Assembly: GCA_021229015.1 (NCBI GenBank)
Contig: CM037785.1
Coordinates: forward strand, 35,017,062 to 35,081,061
From: Solen grandis
Taxonomy: Eukaryota > Mollusca > Bivalvia > Adapedonta > Solenidae
DNA length: 64,000 bases
Direction of reading: 5' to 3'
Both the position numbers and the translations under genes were made by a program. Below, in pieces: positions 23,701 to 34,134 of this stretch (position 1 is the stretch's first letter; every line of letters begins with the position of its first letter). The notes beneath the pieces were generated by a model. That model had not been told where the DNA came from, ran no database searches, and worked only from the letters and a program-made list of their open reading frames with translations.

Positions 23701-26700
23701 ACTTTATACAGTCAACTCCCGTTATACCGGCAGTGTTCGTAAATCTCAATTTTGCCGGTATATCGAATTTGCCGATGTAATGAGCAAACCCAAATTTCCC
23801 ATTTTACTTATCCCACCCACTCAACCTTATCGTTACTTTCGGTAAAAGGATATTGGAAATGCGGCACATGTAAACAAACGCTCATCTGTGATCATCCGTG
23901 TAAATACCGTGTCAACTTGCGAATTAACAACTGCATACACAACAAACAGGTAGTGTACCAGCTAGGGACTATATACACGCCTCTGGCGATAATCGGCAAT
24001 GATCATCAGCCGTCGGTTTGGCTACCGATATAACGGAGGTGATTATATAATAAAAGGGAGATTGGTTTGCCGAAAATTGCTGCCGGTGCCGGAAACTGAA
24101 TTTGCCGTTGTAACGGGAGAAATAAAGAACAAAGAAATCCGTAACATGACTTTTATTGCCGGATCCCGAATTTGCCGTTGTATCGGATGCCGATGTAACG
24201 GGAGTTGACTGTAATTACATTGTGGAATTACATTGCAGAATGAAAAAAAAGAGAAAAACTTTATATTCACATTGCAAAAAGAAACAACAAATTCATATCT
24301 ATTATAGTTGCCAACATATAAAGAATATTTGTTTACTTTTCTGGAAGATATAATTTTATTTCTTTGAGTGATCTCTCCTGAGAGGCGAAGCTACTAGTGA
24401 GGATAATGTTTTCTAAGTTCATGAGATGAAATAAATTATTGCATCTTTCATAACAAGAAAGTCAGTAGAACTGACAGATGCTCCCCGAAGAACGCCATTG
24501 TTACAAATAAGGCCTTGGTCAACGGGTGGAAGGATATGTTAAGGACCGGAATGGGATCAGCACATGCTTATCATGTATAGAATCCAGGTAATGCACATCT
24601 CCTCTTGGTTATAAAGCTTCACATAAAAAGTTTTGTTGAAATCAAGCCGTTAGTTCCTGAGAAATAGTCCGGACAAGGAAAGTGTGACAGACGATCGAAC
24701 GAACGGACGGACAAAGCGGCGACTATATGCGTCACCTTTAGTGAGCATAAAAAAAGGTAAAAAAAAGCTCTTAACTCTCTAAACATAAACCATATTATAT
24801 ATTCTTGTTCCTTTTGATGAGACAGAAGATAAAATGGTAAATACTTTGGTGTCCACCAAGATCACACAGGGGTCAGGCCCCACCCCCAAAATTTTACTTA
24901 GGACCTTTCAGCTCAAAGCTGTTGAAATCCCCATTCCTAAATCATATCTATTCTCCTCATCAGATGAGATGTTTTACCAACTCTAATTTGGAGACTTAGT
25001 AACAGTTTACTATTTAATATGATAATACGTGTTACTCATCAGATCTTTCATTGATTTTTTTTAAGTTTTTATACTACTGAAAATTAAGTCATACATTTCA
25101 ATGTGTGCTCATATCAAAGAGGTTAACCAACACCCTTGACATATGACTGGATATTTGAAATAGTGTTTAATGGCCTAAACAACAATTAGCTGACATGATT
25201 ATGATTGACATTACTAGCATATTGAATTTTGTGGGGTTCTGTTTAAATGATATCTCCTGTTAAATTAGGCAAATGACATGAATATCAGTCAACAACATGG
25301 TAGTAGGGGCCATAACTCTCTTAAAAATTGAGGAACCAGGTCACGTCAACGATATGCGTATCTACTCTTGGTAATAAAGCTTCTCATAAAGTTTCATTGA
25401 ATTCAAGCCATTAGTTCCTGAGAAATAGCCCGGACAAGAATCATGCAACATAAACTATTGGCCAAAAAGTCAAGGGGCCATAACTCTGTGAAAAATTGAG
25501 GAACCAGGTCACGCCGACGATATGCATATCTACTCTTGGTGATAAAGCTTCCCATAAAGTTTTGTTGAATTCAAGCCATTAGTTCCTGAGAAATAGCCCG
25601 GACAAGAATCATGCAATATGTACTATAGGCCGAAAAGTCAAGGGGCCTTAACTCCTTGAAAAATTTAGGAATCGGGTCATGCTGACAATATGCGCATCTC
25701 CTCTTGGTAATAAAGCTTCCCATAAAGTTTCGTTGAATTCAAGCCATTAGTTCCTGAGAAATAGTCCGGACAAGAATCATGCAAATGTACTATAGGCCGA
25801 AAAGTCAAGGGCCATAACTCTTTGAAAAATTTAGGAACCAAGTCACCTGAGATATGCGATCTACTCTTGGTGATAAAGCTTCCCATAAAGTTTCGTTGAA
25901 TTCAAGCCATTAGTTCCTGAGAAATAGCCCGGACAAGAATCATGCAATATGTACTATAGGCCGAAAAGTCAAGGGGCCATAACTCTTTGAAAAATTTAGG
26001 AACCAAGTCACGCTGACGATATGCGTATCTACTCTTGGTGATAAAGCTTCCCATAAAGTTTTGTTGATTTCAAGCCATTAGTTCCTGAGAAATAGCCCGG
26101 ACAAGAATCATGCAATATGTACTATAGGGCGAAAAGTCAAGGGGCCTTAACTCCTTGAAAAATTTAGGAATCGGGTCATGCTGACGATATGCACATCTCC
26201 TCTTGGTAATAAAGCTTCCCATAAAGTTTCGTTGAATTCAAGCCATTAGTTCCTGAGAAATAGCCCGGACAAGAATCATGCAATATGTACTATAGGCCGA
26301 AAAGTCAATGGGCCATAACTCTTTGAAAAATTTAGGAACCGGGTCATGCTGAGGATATGCGCATCTCCTCTTGGTAATAAAGCTTCCCATAAAGTTTCCT
26401 TGAATTCAAGCCGTTAGTTCCTGAGAAATAGTCCGGACAAGGAAAGTGAGACGGACGAACGGACGGACGGAAGGACGGACGGACGGACGGACGAAGCGGC
26501 GACTATATGCGTCACCTTCGGTGAGCATAATAAACAAACAAAATTTCTTTTTATTTTATGTTTTAGAGAGTGAAACTATATTTTCATAATTTTTACTGTG
26601 AAATGATTTTTATAAATATCACAGTAATCTACTCAAGAGATTAAAATAAATGCAGGCCAGCCAAACTACTTGAACAAATACCATCATAGCTATAGATATG

Positions 26701-26801
26701 AAGAAGGACTAAAACCCAAACCTACACCTACCTAACAGGGCACAGACCAGCGGTCTGGAGGGAGGGGAGGCCTCAAACTTGTTCTTCCGATGTCGCATTG
26801 G
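17737..26801 (-). CDS. ARMH3: ARMH3 (C10orf76), C-terminal nine exons
   Basis: Exons in coding order (minus): 26801-26732, 23547-23487, 22849-22761, 22261-22179, 20845-20719, 19893-19818, 19376-19298, 18736-18620, 17838-17737. All splice sites are AG/GT and all phases join, giving 267 residues and a TGA stop. The product matches the C-terminal 40 percent of vertebrate ARMH3 from memory: [68 protein letters not shown] and [24 protein letters not shown]3 is a soluble armadillo-like helical protein of the Golgi that binds PI4KB and functions with GBF1. The first half (roughly 400 residues) should lie above 26801, but the next exon was not found; a 100-N gap follows at 27383. The C-terminal tail after [10 protein letters not shown] differs from vertebrates and ends inside minisatellite-derived DNA. 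Introns hold SINEs, two hairpin MITEs, a Tigger-like element and a 168-bp array. Confidence 0.92.
18030..18176 (-). repeat. tRNA-derived SINE B, degraded copy
   Basis: CCAGCTAATTACAGGTGG, GTAGAACCACTAACATATGG and GATTCAAACACACAGAAGTG AGGGGCTAAGTG correspond in order to parts of the reverse copy at 22928-23172. The tRNA-like head is lost. It lies in the last ARMH3 intron. Confidence 0.55.
18226..18316. repeat. Three tandem copies of a 30-bp unit
   Basis: The unit AACCTGTACATTGTGAGTCA plus GAATGGTTCT occurs three times with one or two substitutions. On the plus strand it reads [10 protein letters not shown] repeats, but there is no gene context, so this is probably a short tandem duplication in an ARMH3 intron. 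Confidence 0.75.
19023..19264 (+). mobile_element. TTAA-flanked hairpin MITE, copy 4
   Basis: Nearly identical to copy 1, including the 31-base-arm central hairpin and TTAA at both edges. The right end has one substitution (GAGGGAAATGGTTAA). It lies in an ARMH3 intron, about 30 bases from the donor of exon 19376-19298. Confidence 0.85.
20314..20475. mobile_element. Palindromic MITE family I, copy 1
   Basis: Inverted ends TTAAGGGAAAGTCCCTGTAA and TTACAGGGACAGTACCTTAA enclose a second inverted pair (AGATAACCAAGGT / ACCTTGGTTATCT), so the whole element folds on itself. TTAA at both edges again hints at a TTAA target. A second copy is at 37271-37430. It lies in an ARMH3 intron. Confidence 0.75.
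21478..22168 (-). repeat. GGCC-terminal element with 318-bp dimer units, next to a splice donor
   Basis: Read on the minus strand, it starts with AGCTCACCTGAGCAC-like ends (22168) and a CGTCGTGCGTCGTC tract, and finishes with CAGGTGAGCGATTTAGG GCCATCATGGGCCTC (21478). Internally, GTTGACCCAAGGA.CAT recurs at about 21528, 21679, 21846 and 22000, with alternating sub-units giving an approximately 318-base dimer. It carries GTTGCCATGGCAACCAGAGT in each dimer. The noisy arrays at 52270-55870 are the same family. Confidence 0.75.
22928..23172 (-). repeat. tRNA-derived SINE B, full-length copy
   Basis: On the minus strand the head reads GGGGCCGCCTTGGCCGAGCG (A box region) and GTGGGTTCAAATCCCGG (B box region), like a class II tRNA. 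The body follows: TTTTCATGTGAGGAAGCCTT, CCACCTATAATTAGCTGGAC, ATATGATTGAAATACTATCG and GCGACGGTAAACCCC. It lies in an ARMH3 intron. Confidence 0.8.
23709..24211. mobile_element. 503-bp pogo/Tigger-like non-autonomous DNA element
   Basis: Inverted ends CAGTCAACTCCCGTTATACC and, reversed, CAGTCAACTCCCGTTACATC match at 22 of the first 24 positions, flanked by TA on both sides. CAGT ends with TA duplication and a CTCCCGTTA-type core are typical of pogo/Tigger elements of the Tc1/mariner group. The interior has several TTTGCCG(A/T)TGTAACGGG motifs, so subterminal repeats are present. There is no transposase; the small ORFs across it are not credible. Confidence 0.75.
24478..24752 (+). repeat. Single-unit relative of the 168-bp array family
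   Basis: CTCCTCTTGGTTATAAAGCT, GTTAGTTCCTGAGAAATAGT CCGGACAAGG and an ACGAACGGACGGACAAAGCG tail ending GCGTCACCTTTAGTGAGCAT match one unit plus the right end of 25295-26530. Confidence 0.7.
25295..26530 (+). repeat. Tandem array of 168-bp units
   Basis: The phrase GAAATAGCCCGGACAAG (or GTCCGG) starts at 25422, 25590, 25758, 25921, 26089, 26257 and 26425, so the period is 168 with one 163-base unit. Each unit reads GGGGCCATAACTCTTTGAAA, CTCTTGGTAATAAAGCTTCC and CAAGCCATTAGTTCCTGAG. The array ends in an ACGGACGGACGG tract and GTCACCTTCGGTGAGCATAA. It lies in the long ARMH3 intron between exons 26801-26732 and 23547-23487. Confidence 0.9.
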
Positions 26802-26834
26802 CTACAATCACAGGGGTACAATCTAAAGTACAGT

Positions 26835-27076
26835 TTAACCCTTTCCCTCATATATACACATTTTGACGCACTCAATAGGTACCACATAAAGCCTGATCTG
26901 CAGAAAACCACAGTTAAACCTTACCAAATTTAATTACAAAATCCTCATTTCCAAACCACTGAGGAGCAGCGAACAGCATAAAACCTGATCAGCCTGCGAG
27001 TTACTCGCAGGCTGATCTGGTTTTATGTTGTTCGCATAGGTCTTTTCATGGTTTCCTCTATGAGGGAAAGGGTTAA
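26835..27076 (-). mobile_element. TTAA-flanked hairpin MITE, copy 5
   Basis: Complete copy in reverse orientation with TTAA at both edges, intact terminal repeats and the central hairpin (CTGATCAGCCTGCGAG / TTACTCGCAGGCTGATC). It lies 34 bases upstream of ARMH3 exon 26801-26732. Confidence 0.85.
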
Positions 27077-27382
27077 TACCAGCATGTCTTACTTATGATT
27101 CCCAAATGACAGTGTGTTAATGGTTGCAAAATTAAGGCCATGCCAAGTTAGGATCTTCTTTTATAATGCATTTAATGTTATTTATATAAAACCAGAGGAA
27201 TTTGAAAATAAAAATATACATGAATTATTTAATTTTTTCTTAACCACATCCATATGTCAAACATTATTTATATTCATTGCAAACAAATCTATTGGCATTA
27301 TAAAGTGATAGCACTTGGCTTGTATCTCATGTAAATTAGAATGAAACTGTTTTTCTTATAGAGATACATGTGGCATAATACA

Positions 27383-27482
27383 NNNNNNNNNNNNNNNNNN
27401 NNNNNNNNNNNNNNNNNNNNNNNNNNNNNNNNNNNNNNNNNNNNNNNNNNNNNNNNNNNNNNNNNNNNNNNNNNNNNNNNNN
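27383..27482. other. Assembly gap, 100 N
   Basis: Exactly 100 N, the usual placeholder for a gap of unknown size. Sequence quality drops sharply on its right side. Confidence 0.99.
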
Positions 27483-29810
27483 CCCTGTACGGGGAATGGG
27501 GGTTGAAGTTCTCAGTGTTTGGGGCCATAGGTCTGTTCCCGGCCGGGTGTTTTTAACCTTTTTTTGGTTGTTTTAAAAAGGTAGGACACGTTTATTTACT
27601 TTATAAAAAAAGGTACAATTTCTTTAAAAAAAATAAAAGGGGAAATGATAAAGAAGTAACAATACATTGTTAAATTATCTAAGGAAAAACCCCGATGATG
27701 TTGGGGTGCAACTCTATTTTTTTTTTTTTTTTTTTGGAAGTTAAAAATTCAAACCTTCTACGAAAAATTTTCCTTTTTTCCCTATCACACATAATCACAT
27801 TCGGGGGTGCTGTAAAAAAGGGAACAAAAGCTGAAAACCGCATTTCAATTAGACTTTAACTTTTTGAGTTATAGGCAAAAGAGTGATTTTAAGCAAAGCG
27901 CCCCTAGCGGAAAAATGAGAAAAAAAATGAAAAAATTTTTAAAAATTAGGTACCTAGAAATGCGAAAAATAGTTCAAACAATATAAAAAAACGCACAAAT
28001 CAAAAATTCTTTCTCTTATATATCAAATTTTAAGCTTAAAAATAAATAAAAATTATTAAAAAAAGGATAAAAACTTTGGTTTGCCGTAAAATAAAAAGAT
28101 CAAGTTCCGACTTAAAAAACAAACTTTTATACAAAAAAACTTGTAGAACTAAAACTTTTGTTTATATATTTCAATGAAATTTTTTTTAGTTTGGGCATTT
28201 TGGGCCCCCGAAAAAAAACCAATTATCGTAATTGCCTTGCCCTTTTTCAATTTTTTTAATTTTTAATTGTGGGGCCCTTTCAAACATAACAATACATAAC
28301 TTGTGAAAATTTCATGAAGAATGAACAGAAAATAAAGTCAGGAGCGACAAAAAAACATGTTTTTGAAATTTTAATTTTTCCTAAAATTTAGTGAAGTTTG
28401 ACCTTTTTCTAGAGGAAAAAACCATGCGTTTCCTTAAATTCGCCACCCAATATTTTGTGCTTTATATGTCTTGCAAATCATTTGCAGCAAACAGAATTCT
28501 TCTATCTGATTTCTAACAAAAATGGTTAGGTTTTTTGTAGACCTACCCTCATTTGCAGTTTTTTTTTTACGAGATTCGAACTTTCAACCTTCCGTTACTA
28601 GCTCAAAAGTTTCAGCCACTCATACCTAGAAAAACATCATATTTTATTAGGCTACAACATGGAACATAATTCAATTAACCGCATTTGGATCGGCTTAAAA
28701 CTTTTGAGTTAAAAGCAAAAGAATGATTCAAGAAAAGCGCCCCTAGCGGCAAAATGAGATAGAAAAATTGTTTAAAAAATTTTACCGTTTGGTACCTAGC
28801 AAAGCAGCAAATAGTTAAATTTCAAGTATACTAGTCGCACAAGTCAAACTTTTTATTCTTGTGTATCAAAAATTTGAAGCATAAAACCTGATTTACAATT
28901 ATTCCAAAAAAGGATCAAACTTTGGACTGCCGTATAATGACCAAATCAAGTCCGATCTTCAAAAACTAAACATCACGGGAAAAGAGCTCTTTAAGAATTT
29001 TAAACTTTTGTTCATATACTCTCTATAAATATTTTTAGTTTTGGAGCTATTTGTGGCCAAATAAAAAACACAATAATCGTAATGTGACCTTGACCTTTTC
29101 AAATTTCTTTTGATTTTTTTTTGTGGGGCCCCTTTTCCCAAAACATAACAACATATCGTGTGAAAATATCAGAAGAATGAACAGAAAATAAAGTCAGGAG
29201 CGACAAAAACATGTTTTTGAAATTTTAATTTTTCCTAAATTTAGTGAAGTTTGACCTTTTCTGAGGACAAACCACGCATTTCCTAAATTCGCCACCCCAT
29301 ATATTTTGTGCGTTTTATGTCTTGCAAATCGTATGCAGCAAACAGAATTCTTCTATCTGATCTCTAAAAAAGTGGGAAGGTTTTTCGTAGACCTACCCTC
29401 ATTATTTCACTTTTTTTTCCAAGGTTCGAACATTCAACCTCCCCCTAGAACAATTTTTCCCGTAACTCGATGATGAGATTTCCGTAATATTTGATTGGGA
29501 TGTCAACAAGGAACAAGATGTAAAAAACCGCATCTAAAACAGGTTTCAATTTTTGAGTTATTAGCAAAACATGATTACATGCATTGGGGCCCCCTAGTGG
29601 CTAAATCAGAAACAAAAGGAAAATTTGACCATTTAGGCACATGTTCAGATAAAGATGACTCCTGCCCAAAATTTCATAGCTGTAGCTTTTTTCATCTGGC
29701 CGCAGGCTGGACACAAAAATGGGGGGAATTGGAAAAAAATAAAATAAAAAAAAAAAAAACAACCAAAAGAAGAAGAACAAAAGGTTTTAGCCCCGCAGAG
29801 GCGAAAACCT
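27483..29810. repeat. About 845-bp tandem repeat, nearly three copies, noisy sequence
   Basis: Starts GGAACAAAAGCTGAAAACCG (27821), GGAACATAATTCAATTAACC (28661) and GGAACAAGATGTAAAAAACC (29509) open parallel stretches: TTTTGAGTTA..AGCAAAA, GCGCCCCTAGCGG, AAAGTCAGGAGCGACAAAAA, TTTGTGC..TTATGTCTTGCAA and TTCTTCTATCTGAT. Copy 1 has many homopolymer expansions relative to copy 2, which suggests uncorrected sequence near the contig end. There are no credible genes. Confidence 0.75.
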
Positions 29811-30774
29811 AATAATTTACTAATAATATATTTACTATATTATAATAAAATGCAGAGTTTAACGTCTGCTTTCCCCGATGTGTTCTGTTCAACGTGTTAC
29901 CCTTTAAATGACAAGTTTCAAGTTTCAGTTTATTGGCATAAATCAGGAAATAAAAATTTTCCATATACAATCTAAATTATGAAGTATGACAAAGACACAA
30001 AAAGAAAAAAAAAAATATACTGAATATTTAAATTCAAGAAACAGCAAAAATTATTAAAGGTATTTTTTGGAATAATACAAGCTTCTTTTATTAATTTTGA
30101 TATTTTGCAACTGTTTTTTTATTATTTGATGACATCATGGCATTTTAATTTATTACTGTAGGCCATAATATATTACCAAATAAATTTTGACGAATTGCTA
30201 AATATCTTGAACAACATAAAGAGAAATGATATTCAGATTCTATTGCATTAAAAATTTCATCTTTTTCATAACATATTTTCTCTATTAATTCTATATATCT
30301 CTCCAAAATTTCAATTTTTAAGTCATTTGAGCACAATCTAAAAGGGGAGTGTACTGTTTTCTATATAATTCGTAATTCATTATGTCTTGGTAATTTTCAA
30401 AGAAAATGTAGTCTTAAATACTTTATATAATTCAGTTTTGATATACTATTTATGTGCCTCATATTAACATATAATCTCCTTTAAGCATAGGAAATAATTC
30501 ATATTAATATCAAATCATTTTTTTAAAAGGTTTGGAAAGATGTTCAATAATAGAAATTATACGTTTTGACCAAAAAGTGCCTGAAATATTATTACACTGA
30601 TCAGTATAATATGCTTTAATGATGAATTTGTTGATTTCATTATTTTTAACCAAAATTTTATTGATCTTTCTTTAGCTAAAATAGACAATTGGAAATCTAC
30701 TGCTGAAGTAAGTGCTTGATTTCGAACACCTTAAATGTACTTACAAAATCGTAATGTATTTTATAAATTTCCGC
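29811..30774. other. AT-rich, nothing recognised
   Basis: No repeat or exon that I can support; the only ORF (30145-30336, minus) is lysine and isoleucine rich in step with base composition. Confidence 0.35.
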
Positions 30775-31140
30775 AAAATAATTACACCCATTACCTCAGA
30801 CCCATATAATTATATACACCACATACCTCAGACCCATATAATTATATACACCCCATACCTCAGACCCATGTAATTATATACACCCCATACCTCAGACCTA
30901 TATAATTATATACACCCCATACCCCCGACCCATATAATTATATACACCCCATACCTCAGACCCATATAATTATATACACCACATACCTCAGACCCATATA
31001 ATTATATACACCCCATACCTCAGACCCATGTAATTATATACACCCCATACCTCAGACCTATATAATTATATCACCCCATAAGACCCATCAACAATTATAT
31101 ACACCCCATACCTCAGACCCATATAATTATATACACCGCA
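30775..31140. repeat. 32-bp minisatellite with five-unit higher-order repeat
   Basis: The unit ACCTCAGACCCATATAATTA TATACACCCCAT repeats about 11 times. Variant units (CACCACAT, CCATGTAAT, CCTATATAAT) recur in the same order about 160 bases apart, so a block of five units was itself duplicated. Confidence 0.9.
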
Positions 31141-32588
31141 ACATATTTCCACTGCTCGTGGGAATTTTCAAATTTCAATGCGCTCTGGCTGTCATGTCCT
31201 TGATTAATCTAATAGATATATGGCAAATAAAATTACGTTGTTCATTAAAATATTTTCGACACTCGCAATTAAATGATATATTTATAAAACGGTTACAGAT
31301 GAGAAGCCAATTGACATTTCCTTTACTGTTCCAGTTTTAATGCTTAACGCAACATTTTGACTATGTATTAACCCGTAATCAATCGTGCTAGTTCGCTTAT
31401 CTCCGGAATCCTCCGTGGAGAATCGCCGTTGACGTCAGAGTCCCTCGTAACTTGCAATGAGCATCACGTGGTAACGATAATGTTCACGCAATCAACAATA
31501 TTAATGATAAATAATAATATTGCGAATCCCGTATTAATAAGAATATATGTAAGGAGAATGTGTCTGTATGTGTTTGTGTGTTGGGGGGAAGGGTGTTAAA
31601 CACACCTGTGGCTGCAACAGTACGTGGGTTCGAGCCCCAAGGTAGGCTATCGATAAGTTATTTTCACCTAGGAGTCACTGCATACTCGGCGTTTTCCTCT
31701 CCATGAGGTGACTATATGTGTGTATAGCTGTTCTAAAATGTTATTATGTCAACATTTACTTCCACTTATCAGGATTTTTCTCTTTAATTTAACGGATGAA
31801 TAAATTATAAATAATAACATTAAATTATGATTTGCGTAAGGTCATATCCCCCACACAAAAAATGTGATTATTTATGTAATAGGTTAATATGGAAGAAATT
31901 GCTTTGCTATGCAAAATAGTGTACTTTTAATTCGTATGATTAAGTCAATATTTTAGTGAAACGGGCTCTGAGTGATATTGATTGCTGCGTAGTTTCTGGA
32001 AATTGATTTTTATTTTCTCTACACCAACTTCCAAAACAATCTTATGTATACATGTAGATATATCATTAGAAAAACCAGCGACATAGACCGGCCACTTCCT
32101 GTAAGTGCTGGATTATAAAGCAGAACCGAACCACACTATACATGAATACATTGTACTGTGAGGATAATTGTCCAATGGAATATTATCTCTTCTTCACAGG
32201 AGTGGGGCATCATGTCCTGCCCTTTCATACATTCATACTACATGAAGATGATATGTGATGCAGGGGTATCAATCTCCTTTAGTGATAGTTATAGTTTTAA
32301 GATCTGACTCAGCCAGTGTAATGTTACTTAAAAATATACTCAGGGGAAATCACTCTTGTTATGGAAATGATAACTTCTCATTATTTAAGTTGGGTGATTG
32401 CTCAGTCTGATAATAATTGAATCATAAAATTAAGTAAAGAAAAATTGGTTGTGAGATGATAAAGAAAAAATATAAACTACATTTATACTTTTTTCCCATT
32501 AATAATTTCAGTTTGAATCACTTTTAAAAGACAGGTAGCACATGTCAAGTAAATGCATACTTATATGTGAACTTCCTTTATTTTTCAG
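31141..32588. other. Upstream of zinc-finger exon; no exon assigned
   Basis: Earlier exons of the zinc-finger gene should lie here or further left, but none is convincing. A B-box-like GGGTTCGAGCCCC at about 31627 suggests a SINE fragment. Possible regulatory motifs lie at 31430-31473. Confidence 0.4.
31430..31473 (+). promoter_or_regulatory. CRE and E-box motifs, possible promoter
   Basis: An exact TGACGTCA (31430-31437) and a CACGTG E-box (about 31466) lie in a locally more GC-rich patch about 1.1 kb before the zinc-finger exon. The link to that gene is inference; these short motifs also occur by chance. Confidence 0.2.
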
Positions 32589-34100
32589 GTGAATGATACA
32601 AATGTTTTAGAGCAAATGTCAGACAGGAACTCTATTGACAACATCCTGCATCAAGACTTGGAATGTTTATCAAACTCCTTCCACAATATTCATGAATCTA
32701 AAGAAGCAGAAACTAATTTAAATGGATCTCTGTGTAAACTAAATAGAAAGGGAATGAACATTGGCTCCAAAGAAAGCAGCTCTGTGTGTAAATTAGCTAG
32801 AACGGGAACCAACAATGACTGCAAAGAATTCAGTTCTCTGTGTAAATTAACTGGAACCAGAATCCAAAAATCCAGTAAAAGTTACTCAGAGAAATTGAAT
32901 GAGAAAAATTACTGTTCTGAAAAAGTTAATTCATGTACTTTTAGAAATATGGATAAACAAAAAGTTAATGATATGTTTTTATTACACAAGGACCAAATAA
33001 GGCTAGAAAGAATAAAAAAGGTCAAAGAATTCCTCAGTCAGAATATTAAAATTTTTAAATAAAGATGTTGATAAGTTAAATTCTAAAGAAAGAGAAGAAA
33101 TGTACACAGAAACAGGAGGTATGAAAGGTATACATGTTAACAAGGATGATGTAATTGAAGTACCAGATGTGTGTGAAATTGATTTGATGAGGAAAGATAC
33201 AGTGGTGTCATCCCAAAATAGGTGTCAATATTGCTTAAAAAGTTACAGTTCAAAGTCTGCGTTAAATCGACACATGAAAAAACAGCATGGTTGTATTCTG
33301 GTGAGACAGAAATCTGAGAAGAAAAAGGAATATGTTTGCGATCAATGTGGCGAAATTTATGCTCGATCAGACACACTGTTGCGACATACAAGGCATGTCC
33401 ACCAGGGTCTGGAGAGGAAAAAAAGAAACGAAAGAAAACACACATGTGAACACTGTGGTCTTTCATTCAAACAGAAGAGTCACCTGAAAGAGCACCTGCT
33501 TTTAAGGCACTCAAATAGGTCACTTTCACATGAATGTCAACTGTGTGACAGATCATTTAATAGGGCGAAATTTCTTGAAGCACATATGAATCATGTTCAT
33601 TTGAAGGAGAAGCCGTACAAGTGTATTTCATGTGAGAGGAATTTCTTGACAATATATGAGCTAAAGCGACATCATTTGATTTCTAAAAGTTGCTCTGAGG
33701 CAGATTCTGATGACTCCGCGGTCAAATTGGGAAATGTAATAAGGGATTCTCCACAGCACAGAGTTATGAAAGACATGTTAAGTTGAGGCATTCCAGGACG
33801 TCTGTAAAGTGTGTTTGTGGTGCTTTGCTTTTGTGGAGAACATCTTTGCCAAAACACAGAAGAAATTGTGAAATTTTCAAGAGAAGTGTAAGGGCAATGG
33901 AAGACATTAAGGGGAGTGTGGAAAGTAAAACAGACGGTGAGGCAAACACTGTAATCCTGACAGAAGGAGAGCTGCTTGCTGAACTAGGCAATAAGGCTCA
34001 CAAGCAAGAGATATGTAAGGTTGTGATCAGGAATACTGAGAGTGTCAACTTGGAGAACACTGTATGGGACAGTCTTACTGCAATAAAGGCTGGGTATTGA
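32589..34100 (+). CDS. C2H2 zinc-finger protein, terminal exon with two frame breaks
   Basis: The exon starts after TTTTTTCAG at 32588 in phase 0. The first 157 codons have three diverged repeats of about 22 residues (core S(L/V)CKL..(T)G.N..(S/C)KE.SS) and no known domain. After a frame shift in an AT-rich stretch near 33016-33062, a 228-codon frame encodes five fingers: CQYC..H..H, CDQC..H..H, CEHC..H..H, CQLC..H..H and CISC..H..C. A second shift near 33725 moves to a frame with CNKGFSTAQSYERHVKLRH and a final CVCG..H...C motif, ending at TAA/TGA-type stop at 34100. A one-base loss in the first Cys codon of finger six explains that break well. Such fingers bind DNA; the target is unknown. 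The shifts could be sequencing errors, since each restores a good frame, or mark a young pseudogene. Confidence 0.75.
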
Positions 34101-34134
34101 AGAGGTTTCTTGGTTGACCCTTATCATCAAATGC

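Noticed and set aside
25295..26530. CRISPR-like array
   Set aside because: Units are 168 bp, nearly identical throughout with no unique spacers, and the genome is animal.
27298..27556. ORFs running through the N gap on both strands
   Set aside because: They exist only because N bases were translated as X.
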